Shown here: positions 55,807-64,000 of the stretch, in pieces | How the letters are laid out: each line of letters begins with the position of its first letter | Position numbering within the stretch: position 1 is the stretch's first letter | DNA from: CAVVNP01 sp963800235 | Lineage (GTDB): Bacteria > Actinomycetota > Acidimicrobiia > Acidimicrobiales > Iamiaceae | Length of the DNA: 64,000 nucleotides | Assembly (NCBI GenBank): GCA_963800235.1 | Contig: CAWDAD010000001.1 | Location: 1,674,001 to 1,738,000 of the forward strand | Direction: 5' to 3' | The notes under the pieces: generated by a model | Told to the model about the DNA's origin: nothing | The model's input: the letters and a program-made list of their open reading frames with translations, nothing else | Database searches by the model: none | Position numbers and translations under genes: made by a program

Positions 55807-57156
55807 TCAGCGCTTGAGGCGTCGCCGCACCGACTTGGCGGCACCGGACACGCGGTCGCTCACCTCGGCCGACACCTCGGTCATGCGCTCGTCCATCCGC
55901 ACCGCCCGGGCGGCCGCCTTCGACGCGTTCTCGTCGTGGCGGTGGCGGGCGGCGGTCGAGCTGACCAGGTAGGAGAACGAGGCGAACAGGCTGGTGACGC
56001 CGACGACCACGAAGCCCCACACCAGCGGGATCTCGATCACCACCGGCAGGAAGGCGCCGACGACCCACGACAGCTGGAAACGGGTCTCGAACCGGGCGAA
56101 GGACCGGCCCCGGTTGGCGTCGGGGGCGTCGCGCTGGACGATCGAGTCGAAGGCCGCCCGCCCGGCGGTGGACGAGACGCCGACCGCCGCACCGAGCAGG
56201 GACGCCCCCTGCCACCCGCCGAGCAGGAACCCGCCGACCGACGCGCCCAGGGTGAGCAGCAGCATGCCGGAGAGCAGCGTCTCCTCGCTGGCGCGCGACC
56301 GCATCTTGGGGGCGAGGCTGGCGCCGACCAGGGCGCCGAGCACGCTGAACCCGGCCACCACGCCGAAGCGCCAGGCCGGCTGGCCGTGGCCCCGGAAGTC
56401 GAAGGCGAGCAGCAGGGTCAGGAAGCCGACGATGCCTCGGAGCAGGGCCATGGCCGACGCCGCCAGGAGCACGCCGGCGCCGCGGAGCTCCTCCTTCTCG
56501 GCGCTGTCGGCGGGCCGGCTGGCCACCCGGCTCTTGGGCAGCCGGAAGGCCACCACCACCGCCGCCCCGTAGGTGACGATGGCGAGCCCCATCGGGCCCT
56601 GGCCGCCGCCGGCCAGCTTGGTGGCGAGCACGCCGGGACCGGCGGCGAGGAAGCCCATGAGCCCGCTGATCAGCGCCAGCTTGGAGTTGGCCTCGACCAG
56701 CTCGGTGGCGGTGGCGACGGTGGTCGGCACGTAGGCGGCGCGCGCCACCTGGTACCCCTTCTGCAGCACCAGGAGGGCGAAGGCCTCGGGGAACAGCAGG
56801 ATCGAGTCGAGGTCGCGGAGCATCAGCACGCACAGCCCCATGCGCAGCACCGCCGAGCCGATGATCATCACCCGGCGGCCACCCTTGGCCCGGTCGATGG
56901 CGGGGCCGACGAGCGGGGCGACCAGGGCGAAGGGGGCCATGGTCAGGAGCAGGTAGAGCGTCACCTTGCCGCGCGCCTGACCCGTCGGGATGGAGAAGAA
57001 CAGCGACCCGGCCAGGGCGATGGCGACCAGGGCGTCGGCGGCGGTCGACACCGCGTGGGTGACCGCCAGCCGGGTGAACGGGGACACGGTGAACTGCTCG
57101 GCGCCCTCCTGGGAGGGCAGGCTGAGCGGTCGCCACGCCGGCTGCCGAGCGGTCAC
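55807..57156 (-). CDS. MFS transporter
   Basis: 449 residues with about 12 membrane helices. The loop GPAIDRAKGGRRVMIIGS after helix 2 is the MFS motif A. The C-terminus ends in a charged, coiled tail (~60 residues) after YLVSSTAARHRH. GTG start. It follows the phosphate block on the same strand but is separated by 82 bp. Substrate unknown. Confidence 0.82.
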   Translation of the reverse strand: MTARQPAWRPLSLPSQEGAEQFTVSPFTRLAVTHAVSTAADALVAIALAGSLFFSIPTGQARGKVTLYLLLTMAPFALVAPLVGPAIDRAKGGRRVMIIGSAVLRMGLCVLMLRDLDSILLFPEAFALLVLQKGYQVARAAYVPTTVATATELVEANSKLALISGLMGFLAAGPGVLATKLAGGGQGPMGLAIVTYGAAVVVAFRLPKSRVASRPADSAEKEELRGAGVLLAASAMALLRGIVGFLTLLLAFDFRGHGQPAWRFGVVAGFSVLGALVGASLAPKMRSRASEETLLSGMLLLTLGASVGGFLLGGWQGASLLGAAVGVSSTAGRAAFDSIVQRDAPDANRGRSFARFETRFQLSWVVGAFLPVVIEIPLVWGFVVVGVTSLFASFSYLVSSTAARHRHDENASKAAARAVRMDERMTEVSAEVSDRVSGAAKSVRRRLKR

Positions 57157-57238
57157 CCGCTCATCGTAGGAAGCGCCGGTGACGCGCTGCGGGGACGGAG
57201 CGCGCGAAGCCGGCCCCGCTCCGCGCCCGCGGCCACGC

Positions 57239-57952
57239 TCAGCGGGGTTGCTCGTACTTGTAGCCGAGCCCCCGGATGGTGACGATGCGCTCGGGGTGGC
57301 TGGGGTCGGTCTCGACCTTGGACCGGAGGCGCTTCACGTGCACGTCGAGGGTCTTGGTGTCGCCGACGTAGTCGTGGCCCCAGATCCGGTCGATGAGCGT
57401 CTCGCGGGTGACGACCCGCCCCACGTTGTGCAGCAGCAGGTGCAGCAGCTCGAACTCCTTCAGCGGCAGGGCGACCGCCTCGCCCCGCACCTCGACCTCG
57501 TAGCGGTCCGGGTCGAGGGTGACGTCGCCCACCGACAGCGGCTCGGTGCCGTCCACGGCGGAGCCGTTGCCCTCCACCGCGGTGCGCCGGCGCAGCACCG
57601 CCCGCATGCGGGCGACCAGCTCGCGCATGCGGTACGGCTTGGTGACGTAGTCGTCCGCGCCGACCTCGAGCCCGACGACCACGTCGATCTCCGAGCCCCT
57701 GGCGGTGACCATGATGATGGGGACGTCGGACCTGGTCCGCAGCTCGCGGCAGACGTCGATGCCCGAGACCCGCGGCAGCATCACGTCGAGGATCACCACG
57801 TCGGGGTCGACCGCGTCGAACAGGTCGAGGGCCTGGGCGCCGTCGGTGGCCACCTGGACCCGGAACCCCTCGCGCTGGAGGCCGACCCGCAGGGCCTCGA
57901 CGAAGGAGTCCTCGTCCTCGACCACCAGCACCGTGAGCCGGGGCTCGCTCAT
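57239..57952 (-). CDS. regX3: OmpR/PhoB-family response regulator, RegX3-like
   Basis: 237 residues. Receiver domain with DEDSF acidic pair, phospho-acceptor Asp in VVILDVMLPRVSG (about 55), Lys in YVTKPYRM; C-terminal winged helix (LPLKEFELLHLLLHNVGRV, GLGYKYE). Overlaps the kinase gene by ATGA. Controls phosphate-starvation genes in actinobacteria (pathway knowledge); here it sits in the same block as pst. Confidence 0.9.
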   Translation of the reverse strand: MSEPRLTVLVVEDEDSFVEALRVGLQREGFRVQVATDGAQALDLFDAVDPDVVILDVMLPRVSGIDVCRELRTRSDVPIIMVTARGSEIDVVVGLEVGADDYVTKPYRMRELVARMRAVLRRRTAVEGNGSAVDGTEPLSVGDVTLDPDRYEVEVRGEAVALPLKEFELLHLLLHNVGRVVTRETLIDRIWGHDYVGDTKTLDVHVKRLRSKVETDPSHPERIVTIRGLGYKYEQPR

Positions 57953-59163
57953 GGACGTCGATCCTCCTCGGGGGGAGCGAGAAGCGGCAGGCGGAGGGTG
58001 AAGGTCGAGCCCTCGCCCTCGTGGGAGCGCACCGAGACCTCGCCGGCGTGGTTGGCGGCCACGTGGCGGACGATGGCCAGGCCCAGCCCGGTGCCGCCGG
58101 TGTCCCGGCTGCGGGCCCGGTCGACCCGGTAGAAGCGCTCGAAGATGCGCTCGAGGTCGCGCTCGGGGATGCCGTCTCCCTCGTCGCGCACGACCACCGA
58201 CGCGTCGGTGCCGTCGGCCTCGGCCGAGACCCAGACCGAGGAGCCCTTGTCCGAGTACTTCACCCCGTTCTCCAGCAGGTTGTAGACCGCCGAGGTCAGC
58301 TGCCGCCGGTCACCGGAGACAACCAGGGCCGGCCCGGGCTCGACGAGCTCGATGGAGACCCCCCGCAGGTCGGCGGCCGGCAGCACCCGGTCGACCGACT
58401 CGGCCAGCACCACGTGGACGGGCACCGGGTCGCGGGCCGGCAGCTCGCCGGCCTCGATCCGGCTGAGCTCGAGCAGGTCCTCGATGGTGCGGCCGACCCG
58501 CTCGGCCTCGGCCAGCATGCGGGTGCCGAGCCGGCGCTGTACGGCCGGATCGTCCTCGTCGAGCAACGTCTCGGCCAGCAGGCCGAGGGCGCCGACCGGC
58601 GTCTTGAGCTCGTGGGAGATGTTGGCCACGAAGTCCCGGCGCACCGAGTCGAGCCGGATCCGCTCGGACACGTCCTCGACCACCACCAGCGCCCCGGTGA
58701 CCGGGTCGTCGCCGAGCGGCAGGGTCGACACGTCGACGGTCCGGCGCGGCGGGCCGAACAGGTCGACCGAGCGCCGGGCCGCCACCCCGCCGAGCGCCGA
58801 GGCGACCAGCTCGTCGATGGCGCGACCGACCAGCAGGTCACCGTGACGACCGCTCAGGTAGGGCGCGGCGGCCAGGTTGCGGTAGAAGAGCTCGCCGTCG
58901 CGGTCGTACACGGCCACGCCCCGCGGCACGGCGTCGAAGGCGGTCTCGAGTTGCTGGAGGCGCCGGCCGGAGGCGGCGACCTCGGCCCGCTCGGCCTCGA
59001 GCGCGCGGTCGAGGTCGCCGGTCCAGCGGCGCAGGCCCGCCATCCGCCGCTCGCCGATCGACCAGGTCACCGCCGCGCCCAGCGCCACGGAGGCGACCAC
59101 GAGCAGCAGCACCGGCACGGGGCCGAGGGCCACGACCACCGCCCCCGCCGCCGGGGCCGTCAC
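57949..59163 (-). CDS. senX3: Sensor histidine kinase, SenX3-like
   Basis: 404 residues. One membrane helix (VLLLVVASVALGAAVTWSI), a PAS-like region (AFDAVPRGVAVYDRDGELF), phospho-acceptor in NISHELKTPVGAL, and ATPase motifs NLLENGVKYS, DEGDGIPERDL and GTGLGLAIVRH. Only one membrane helix and little external sequence: signal is probably received from Pst/PhoU. GTG start overlaps the surE stop. Confidence 0.9.
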   Translation of the reverse strand: MTAPAAGAVVVALGPVPVLLLVVASVALGAAVTWSIGERRMAGLRRWTGDLDRALEAERAEVAASGRRLQQLETAFDAVPRGVAVYDRDGELFYRNLAAAPYLSGRHGDLLVGRAIDELVASALGGVAARRSVDLFGPPRRTVDVSTLPLGDDPVTGALVVVEDVSERIRLDSVRRDFVANISHELKTPVGALGLLAETLLDEDDPAVQRRLGTRMLAEAERVGRTIEDLLELSRIEAGELPARDPVPVHVVLAESVDRVLPAADLRGVSIELVEPGPALVVSGDRRQLTSAVYNLLENGVKYSDKGSSVWVSAEADGTDASVVVRDEGDGIPERDLERIFERFYRVDRARSRDTGGTGLGLAIVRHVAANHAGEVSVRSHEGEGSTFTLRLPLLAPPEEDRRP

Positions 59164-59936
59164 CGCCGGCCGCCGCTCTCGAGGTGGGCGTGCAGGTGCT
59201 CGGCCACGGGCCGGCTGGGGGCCTCGGACACCTTGGTCAGCAGGGTGACCGCCGCCCAGCCGGAGCGCACCAGACCGGTGTCGGACGCCTCGTCGACCGC
59301 GTCGTCGTTGAGCTGCAGCTCGAGCTTGACGAACCCCTCGCCGGACTCCGCGATCTGCGCCTGCACCGACGGCGGGTTGGCCAGCGTGGCCCAGCGGACG
59401 CCCCGGACCTCCGCGCTCGGCAGGTCGGGGACGTTGAGGTTCACGACCGTGCCCGGCGGCTCGGCGTCGAGCACCCACTCGAGCGCCGCGGCGCCGAGCT
59501 CGGCGGCGGTGCGCCAGTGGGTCGGTCCGTCGGCGGTGCTGACCGCCACGCCCGACCAGCCCCCGTTGGCCCCGGTGAGGGCGGCGCCGACCGTGCCCGA
59601 GTGCAGCACCGACCGCCCGGTGTTCCACCCCGGGTTGATGCCCGACGCCACCGCGTCGAAGCTCCGGCCGAAGGCGCCCAGCCGGGCCATGATCACGATC
59701 AGGCCGGGAGGGCCGTCGACGGCGTGGACCGGCCCGTCGACGCCGTCGATGACCGTCGGTCGCAGCCCGACGGTCATGTCCACCGCGAAGGCGCCGATCG
59801 ACGCGCCGGTGCCGCTCATGTTCTCTTCCGGGGCGGCGACCACCACCTCGTGGCCGGCGGCGGCGACCGCCCGGGCCAGCTCGTGCAGACCGGGCGAGTC
59901 GATGCCGTCGTCGTTGGTGACGAGCACGGTGGCCAC
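59160..59936 (-). CDS. surE: 5'/3'-nucleotidase SurE
   Basis: 258 residues, metal-dependent survival phosphatase. VLVTNDDGIDSPGLHELA holds the metal Asp pair; ASGINPGWNTGRSVLHSGTV is the second signature; the Ser-Gly-x-Gly (MSGTGASI) loop is present. GTG start one base after the PhoU stop region. Located inside the phosphate block, suggesting it releases phosphate from nucleotides. Confidence 0.9.
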   Translation of the reverse strand: MATVLVTNDDGIDSPGLHELARAVAAAGHEVVVAAPEENMSGTGASIGAFAVDMTVGLRPTVIDGVDGPVHAVDGPPGLIVIMARLGAFGRSFDAVASGINPGWNTGRSVLHSGTVGAALTGANGGWSGVAVSTADGPTHWRTAAELGAAALEWVLDAEPPGTVVNLNVPDLPSAEVRGVRWATLANPPSVQAQIAESGEGFVKLELQLNDDAVDEASDTGLVRSGWAAVTLLTKVSEAPSRPVAEHLHAHLESGGRR

Positions 59937-59937
59937 G

Positions 59938-60750
59938 TCAGCCCTCCGCGGCCGAGCCGTCGGCTCCGGGGTCGCCCGTCGCCGGGCCGCGATCGCCGCT
60001 CACCTCGCCGGCCGTCGGATCGGCCGGGTCCGCCGGCTGGGAGGCGACCGACGGGTCGGTCGAGTGGCGGGCGGCGTCGCGCGCCGCCCCCGTGTGCTCG
60101 GGCAGCCAACCGGTGACCATGTAGAGGACCCGCTCGCCGATGTTCACCGCGTGGTCGCCGATGCGCTCGTAGTACCGGCCGACCAGCGCGAGCTGCACCC
60201 CGGACTCGAGGTCGAGGTTCTTGGTCTCGTGGGACTCGAAGATGGCCTTGATGAACTGCCGGTGGAGCGAGTCGAGCCCGTCGTCCATGTCGTCGAGGGC
60301 CGCCCCCACGTCGGCGTCGCCGTCGACGTAGGCGTCGAGGGAGATCTGGAACAGGCGGGCCGCCTCGCTGCCCATGCGGGCGATGAGACCGCGGAGCCGA
60401 GGGTCGAAGTCGGTGCGGTAGAGCCGGCGTGAGGCCTTGGCCACGTTGACCATGAGGTCGCCGCTGCGTTCGATCTCCGACGCCAGCCGGATGGCGGTGA
60501 CGATGGCCCGCAGGTCGCGCGCCATCGGCTGCTGCAGGGCCAGCAGGCGGTAGCAGCGCTCCTCGATGTCGAGGGTGAGGGCGTCGATGGGGTCGTCGCC
60601 GTCGATGACCGCCTTGGCCTCGCCCAGGTCGCTCGTGAGCAGCGCCTCGGTGCCGTGGGGGATGGTCTCGCGGACCATGGCCCCGAGCCGGGCGATCTCG
60701 CTGCGGATGGCGGTCAGCTCGCTGTGGAACTCGAGGCGGATCTCAGGCAC
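59938..60750 (-). CDS. phoU: Phosphate transport regulator PhoU (first copy)
   Basis: 270 residues. Two three-helix bundles with the E/DxxxD metal motifs (SEIERSGDLMVNVA and YYERIGDHAVNIGERV). A disordered acidic tail of ~60 residues follows (last part Pro/Ala/Asp-rich), which is longer than usual. GTG start. Links Pst with SenX3 to silence the regulon under high phosphate. Confidence 0.9.
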   Translation of the reverse strand: MPEIRLEFHSELTAIRSEIARLGAMVRETIPHGTEALLTSDLGEAKAVIDGDDPIDALTLDIEERCYRLLALQQPMARDLRAIVTAIRLASEIERSGDLMVNVAKASRRLYRTDFDPRLRGLIARMGSEAARLFQISLDAYVDGDADVGAALDDMDDGLDSLHRQFIKAIFESHETKNLDLESGVQLALVGRYYERIGDHAVNIGERVLYMVTGWLPEHTGAARDAARHSTDPSVASQPADPADPTAGEVSGDRGPATGDPGADGSAAEG

Positions 60751-60798
60751 GGCCGGGCCCTCTCGACGGGTGACGGGCGCCCGGACCCGTCGAGCGGG

Positions 60799-61512
60799 TC
60801 ACCGCACCTCGTCGGCCAGGTGCCCGGCGTCCCCGGTGAGGAGGTAGAGCAGCCGGGTGCCGATGATGCCGGCGTGGTCGGAGATCCGGTCGAGGCTCCG
60901 GGCCGCCACCAGCGTAGGGATGGCGATGCCCACCGCGCCGGGGTGGTCGAGGTGGAGCAGCTCGTCGGTCAGCCGGTGGTAGCGGTCGGCGGCCAGCGGC
61001 GACGGCGCGGTGACCGCCTCGGCCAGCAGGCGGTCCTGGGCGGCCCAGGCCCGCATGGCGAGCCGGTAGCGGTCGAGCCCGTCGTCGGCCATGGCCAGCA
61101 GCAGGTCGAAGGTCGAGGAGTTGGCGGCGAGCCGCTCGTGCTGGTCGACCAGGTTGACCACCCGGAGGGCCAGGTCGCCGATCCGCTCGAACTCGGCCAG
61201 CACCCGCAGCACCGAGACCACGAAGCGAAGGTCCGAGGCGACCGGCTGCTCACGGGCCAGCACGTCGTAGCAGCGGGCGGTCAGCGACACGCAGGTGGCG
61301 TCGATGTCGTCGTCGGCGGCCAGGGCGTCGGCCGCCATCTCGCCGTCGCCGTCGATCAGCACGCCCCGCATGCGCTCCAGGTTCTGGTCGACCCGCACCG
61401 CCAGCAGCTCGACCTGGATCCGGAGCTGGTCGAGCTCGGCGTTGTAGTCGCGGCGGAGCGGTTCGGGGGTCTCGGCCGGGGCGGCGGCCTCGTCGTAGCG
61501 GTGCACGGCCAT
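60799..61512 (-). CDS. PhoU-domain protein (second copy)
   Basis: 237 residues. FERIGDLALRVVNLV and LDRISDHAGIIGTRLLYLLTG repeat the PhoU motifs. More diverged than the first copy. ATG at 61512, between pstB (stop 61520) and the first phoU. Two PhoU proteins may regulate different partners (Pst versus SenX3). Confidence 0.88.
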   Translation of the reverse strand: MAVHRYDEAAAPAETPEPLRRDYNAELDQLRIQVELLAVRVDQNLERMRGVLIDGDGEMAADALAADDDIDATCVSLTARCYDVLAREQPVASDLRFVVSVLRVLAEFERIGDLALRVVNLVDQHERLAANSSTFDLLLAMADDGLDRYRLAMRAWAAQDRLLAEAVTAPSPLAADRYHRLTDELLHLDHPGAVGIAIPTLVAARSLDRISDHAGIIGTRLLYLLTGDAGHLADEVR

Positions 61513-61519
61513 GGCGGGC

Positions 61520-62449
61520 TCAGCCGAAGCGGCCGGTGATGTAGTCCTCGGTCCGCTTCTCCGACGGTTGGGAGAAGATCGTCTCGGTCCGGTCGAACTC
61601 GACCAGCTCGCCGGTGCGGTCACCCGTGCTCTGGTCGACGTCGACCGAGAAGAAGGCCGTCCGATCGGACACCCGGGCCGCCTGCTGCATGTTGTGGGTG
61701 ACGATCAGGATCGTGTACTCCTGCTTCAGCTCCTGCATGAGCTGCTCGATCCGCAGGGTGGCGATGGGGTCGAGCGCCGAGCACGGCTCGTCCATCAGGA
61801 TCACATCGGGGCCGACGGCGATGGCCCGGGCGATGCACAGGCGCTGCTGCTGGCCGCCCGAGAGGCCGAGGGCCGACTTCTTCAGTCGGTCCTTCACCTC
61901 GTCCCACAGCGCCGCGCCGCGCAGGCTCTTCTCGACCAGGTCGTCGAGCTCGGCGCGCTTCTTGGTCCCGCCGAGCTTCGGCCCGTAGGCGACGTTGTCG
62001 TAGATCGACTTCGGGAAGGGGTTCGGCTTCTGGAACACCATCCCGATGCGGCGGCGGACCTCGACGGGGTTGACGTCGGAGTCGTAGAGGTCGACCCCGT
62101 GGTAGGTGAGCGAGCCCTCGACCCTGGCCCCGTCGATGAGGTCGTTCATGCGGTTGAAGCAGCGCAGCACCGTCGTCTTGCCGCAGCCCGAGGGCCCGAT
62201 GAACGCGCTGATCTCGTTCTCGCGCACGGCCATGGTCACGCCCCGCACGGCACGGAACCCGCTGTAGAGCACGGACAGGTCCCGCACCTCGAACACGGTG
62301 CTGTGCTCCTCGGCGCGCTCGGCGGCGAGGGGGGCGGGGCCGGTGCCGGGAACGGGCTGGCTCCCGTCGGCGCCGGGCTCGAGCCGGGGCGTGGTCGGGG
62401 GGGAGAGCTCGGTCTCGGGGGGTGAGCTTGAGGTCATCTCAGGAGCCAC
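61520..62449 (-). CDS. pstB: Phosphate ABC transporter ATP-binding protein PstB
   Basis: 309 residues. N-terminal Pro/Ser-rich ~50 residues, then Walker A GPSGCGKTT, PstB motif VFQKPNPFPKSIYDNVAYG, signature LSGGQQQRLCIARAI, Walker B VILMDEPCSALDP and THNMQQA. GTG at 62449 with AAGGA upstream, or ATG at 62437. Longer than the usual 250-270 residues because of the start. Confidence 0.92.
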   Translation of the reverse strand: MAPEMTSSSPPETELSPPTTPRLEPGADGSQPVPGTGPAPLAAERAEEHSTVFEVRDLSVLYSGFRAVRGVTMAVRENEISAFIGPSGCGKTTVLRCFNRMNDLIDGARVEGSLTYHGVDLYDSDVNPVEVRRRIGMVFQKPNPFPKSIYDNVAYGPKLGGTKKRAELDDLVEKSLRGAALWDEVKDRLKKSALGLSGGQQQRLCIARAIAVGPDVILMDEPCSALDPIATLRIEQLMQELKQEYTILIVTHNMQQAARVSDRTAFFSVDVDQSTGDRTGELVEFDRTETIFSQPSEKRTEDYITGRFG

Positions 62450-62494
62450 GAGTGCATCCTTGTCGGTCGTCGGGATCGATCGGTGCGGGACCTC

Positions 62495-63505
62495 TCACCG
62501 GACGGCGAGCCGGCTGCTGACCAGACGGGCGCCGAGGGTCAGCAGCAGCACCATGACGATGAGGGTGAGGGCGGCGCCCCAGGCCATCTCGGGCGAGAGC
62601 CGGCCGCCGTTGGTGATCAGGCTGTAGATCTGGAAGCTGAGCGTGGTGCTCTGGCCGGTCAGGGTCCTGCTCTGGGCGATCGTGTCGGCGGCGCCGATGG
62701 TGAAGAGCACCGGCGCGGTCTCGCCGGCCGCCCGGGCCACGGCCAGCATCGAACCGCTGACCAGCCCGGGCAGCGCCGAGGGGATCACGACCCGCATGGT
62801 GGTCCTCCAGGTCCGGGCGCCGAGGGCGGCGCTGCCCTGTCGGAGCGAGTCGGGCACCAGGCGCAGCATCTCCTCGCTGGAGCGCACCACGATGGGCAGC
62901 ATCAGGCAGGCCAGCGCCAGGCTGGCGGCCAGCGCCGACTTGCCCTGGCCGAAGTCGACCACCCACAGGGCGTAGATGAAGATGCCCATGACCACCGACG
63001 GCACGCCGGTCATGACGTCGGAGAGGAAGCGGATCACCCGCGCCAGGCGCTTGGTCCGGCCGTACTCGTGCAGGTAGATCGCCGCCAGCACCCCGAGGGG
63101 GATGGCGAGCAGGGCCGAGGCCAGGGTGGTGACCAGCGTGCCGATGACGGCGGGTCCCATGCCGGGCTGGGCGGCGGTGGCGGTCGAGCTGCGGGCCTTG
63201 CAACCGGCCACGTCGCCGCCGTACTTGGCCTGGGCCGAGCAGTCGTTGGCGATCTCGTTGGCGGTGGCGGCGCTCGGGATGTCGCTCGTCAGGAACTTCG
63301 GGCTGATGACGCCGGCGCCCTTGTTCACCACCGTGACCGAGACGTAGAGCAGCGGGATCGACGCCACCACGAAGGCGAGGACCATGGCGGCGGTGGCGAC
63401 GGCGTTGCGCCGGCGGCGGGCCGGCGTCAGGGTCGGCACCCGCAGGTCGGGCGCCGGGGGCGGCAGGGCGTCCACGACCTCCTCGGGCGGCAGCACGGTG
63501 CTCAC
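62495..63505 (-). CDS. pstA: Phosphate ABC transporter permease PstA
   Basis: 336 residues, six membrane helices after a ~30-residue cytoplasmic start; LGARTWRTTMRVVIPSALPG is the EAA loop contacting PstB; ARAAGETAPVLFTIG is a conserved PstA motif. An external loop between helices 1 and 2 (about 65-105) holds two Cys. GTG start overlaps the pstC stop. Confidence 0.9.
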   Translation of the reverse strand: MSTVLPPEEVVDALPPPAPDLRVPTLTPARRRRNAVATAAMVLAFVVASIPLLYVSVTVVNKGAGVISPKFLTSDIPSAATANEIANDCSAQAKYGGDVAGCKARSSTATAAQPGMGPAVIGTLVTTLASALLAIPLGVLAAIYLHEYGRTKRLARVIRFLSDVMTGVPSVVMGIFIYALWVVDFGQGKSALAASLALACLMLPIVVRSSEEMLRLVPDSLRQGSAALGARTWRTTMRVVIPSALPGLVSGSMLAVARAAGETAPVLFTIGAADTIAQSRTLTGQSTTLSFQIYSLITNGGRLSPEMAWGAALTLIVMVLLLTLGARLVSSRLAVR

Positions 63506-64000
63506 GCCGCCCCCTTGAACTTGCGGTCGAGCCGCACGACCATCCGCCGGGCGGCCACGTTCACCAGGGTGGTCATCACGAACAGCACCACGCCCATGCC
63601 GATCAGGGCGGCGCTGAAGTCGCCGCTCGACTCGTTCAGGTAGCGGGCGATGGCGGCGGGCAGGGCATCGCCGGCGCCGAGCACGTTGGCGGTGATGGTG
63701 GGCCGGGCCACCCCGCCGATCAGCAGCGTGATGGCGATGGTCTCGCCCATGGCCCGGCCGAGGCCGAGCATGACCGCCCCGGTGAGCCCGCCGCTCGAGT
63801 GGGGGAAGACCACCCCGGTGATCATCTCCCACCGGGTCGCCCCGAGGGCGAGGGCGCCCTCCTTGTCGTTGCGGGGGACGGTGGCGAAGACCTCACGGGT
63901 GAGCGAGGTGATGATCGGGGTGACCATGATGGCGAGCACGATGCCGGCGGTGAGGAAGCTGGTGCCGCTGCTGCCGGTGCCGAACACGTTCTGCAGCACC
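63502..64000 (-). CDS. pstC: Phosphate ABC transporter permease PstC (C-terminal part)
   Basis: At least 165 C-terminal residues; the gene runs out of the window at the right edge, where its N-terminus lies. LGATRWEMITGVVFPHSSGG is the EAA loop, followed by GLGRAMGETIAI and IGGVARPT, as in PstC. Overlaps pstA (GTGA). A pstS gene is expected just beyond the edge. Confidence 0.88.
   Translation of the reverse strand, partial: VLQNVFGTGSSGTSFLTAGIVLAIMVTPIITSLTREVFATVPRNDKEGALALGATRWEMITGVVFPHSSGGLTGAVMLGLGRAMGETIAITLLIGGVARPTITANVLGAGDALPAAIARYLNESSGDFSAALIGMGVVLFVMTTLVNVAARRMVVRLDRKFKGAA

Overview
The window is GC-rich chromosomal DNA of a free-living actinobacterium. Evidence: many GTG starts, a DivIVA-family protein, a UPF0182 protein, a DUF222/HNH (13E12-type) gene behind a Gram-positive-type LexA box, a SenX3/RegX3-like pair beside a pst operon, and a mycothiol-dependent-type enzyme. 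The gene complement would suit Acidimicrobiia, but that rank is inference; no rRNA is present.

Layout. Positions 59-18071 hold mostly single enzymes: two beta-lactamase-fold proteins (one frameshifted and without its catalytic residues), a thioesterase, START-domain proteins, an SDR, an SOS-type HNH gene, a methyltransferase, ATP-grasp and DMT genes, a four-gene ArsR/SRPBCC operon, hydrolases and a large PLC-like membrane protein. Positions 18186-29622 are a genomic island in an initiator tRNA gene. The intact tRNA-fMet (29546-29622) has its 3' end facing the island, and a 50-bp near-copy of that 3' end closes the far side at 18186-18235. Positions 29681-45000 hold UPF0182, a huge DivIVA-like coiled-coil protein with a phage-head-like C-terminus, a histidine kinase, a Lon-like PDZ protease and bioA-bioF-bioD. 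Positions 45097-49951 are a branched-chain amino acid ABC transporter (livK, livM, livH, livF, livG). Positions 50068-57156 hold mreB (apparently CTG start), a small membrane protein, moaE, an inactive HtrA-like protein, an SDR, a metalloprotease and an MFS transporter. Positions 57239-64000 form the phosphate block regX3-senX3-surE-phoU-phoU-pstB-pstA-pstC, whose last gene runs off the right edge.

The island is the most unusual part. A symmetric operator-like palindrome lies at the start of arsR. To the right of it, arsR, ACR3 arsenite pump, DUF2180 protein, pyruvate:ferredoxin oxidoreductase (nifJ), a dihydroorotate-dehydrogenase-like flavoprotein and a two-cluster ferredoxin run as one chain in which every stop overlaps the next start. 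To the left run an arsenate reductase and a cation-efflux gene with remnants of a second phosphatase-type reductase, an aquaporin and a CmtR-like sensor. A second small unit (ArsI/CadI protein, broken arsR, methyltransferase) sits at the right end. Arsenite poisons lipoamide-dependent pyruvate dehydrogenase, whereas PFOR needs no lipoate. My working inference is that the chain couples arsenite export to an arsenite-tolerant route from pyruvate to acetyl-CoA. Several island genes are decayed and no integrase is present, so the element is old or was moved in trans.
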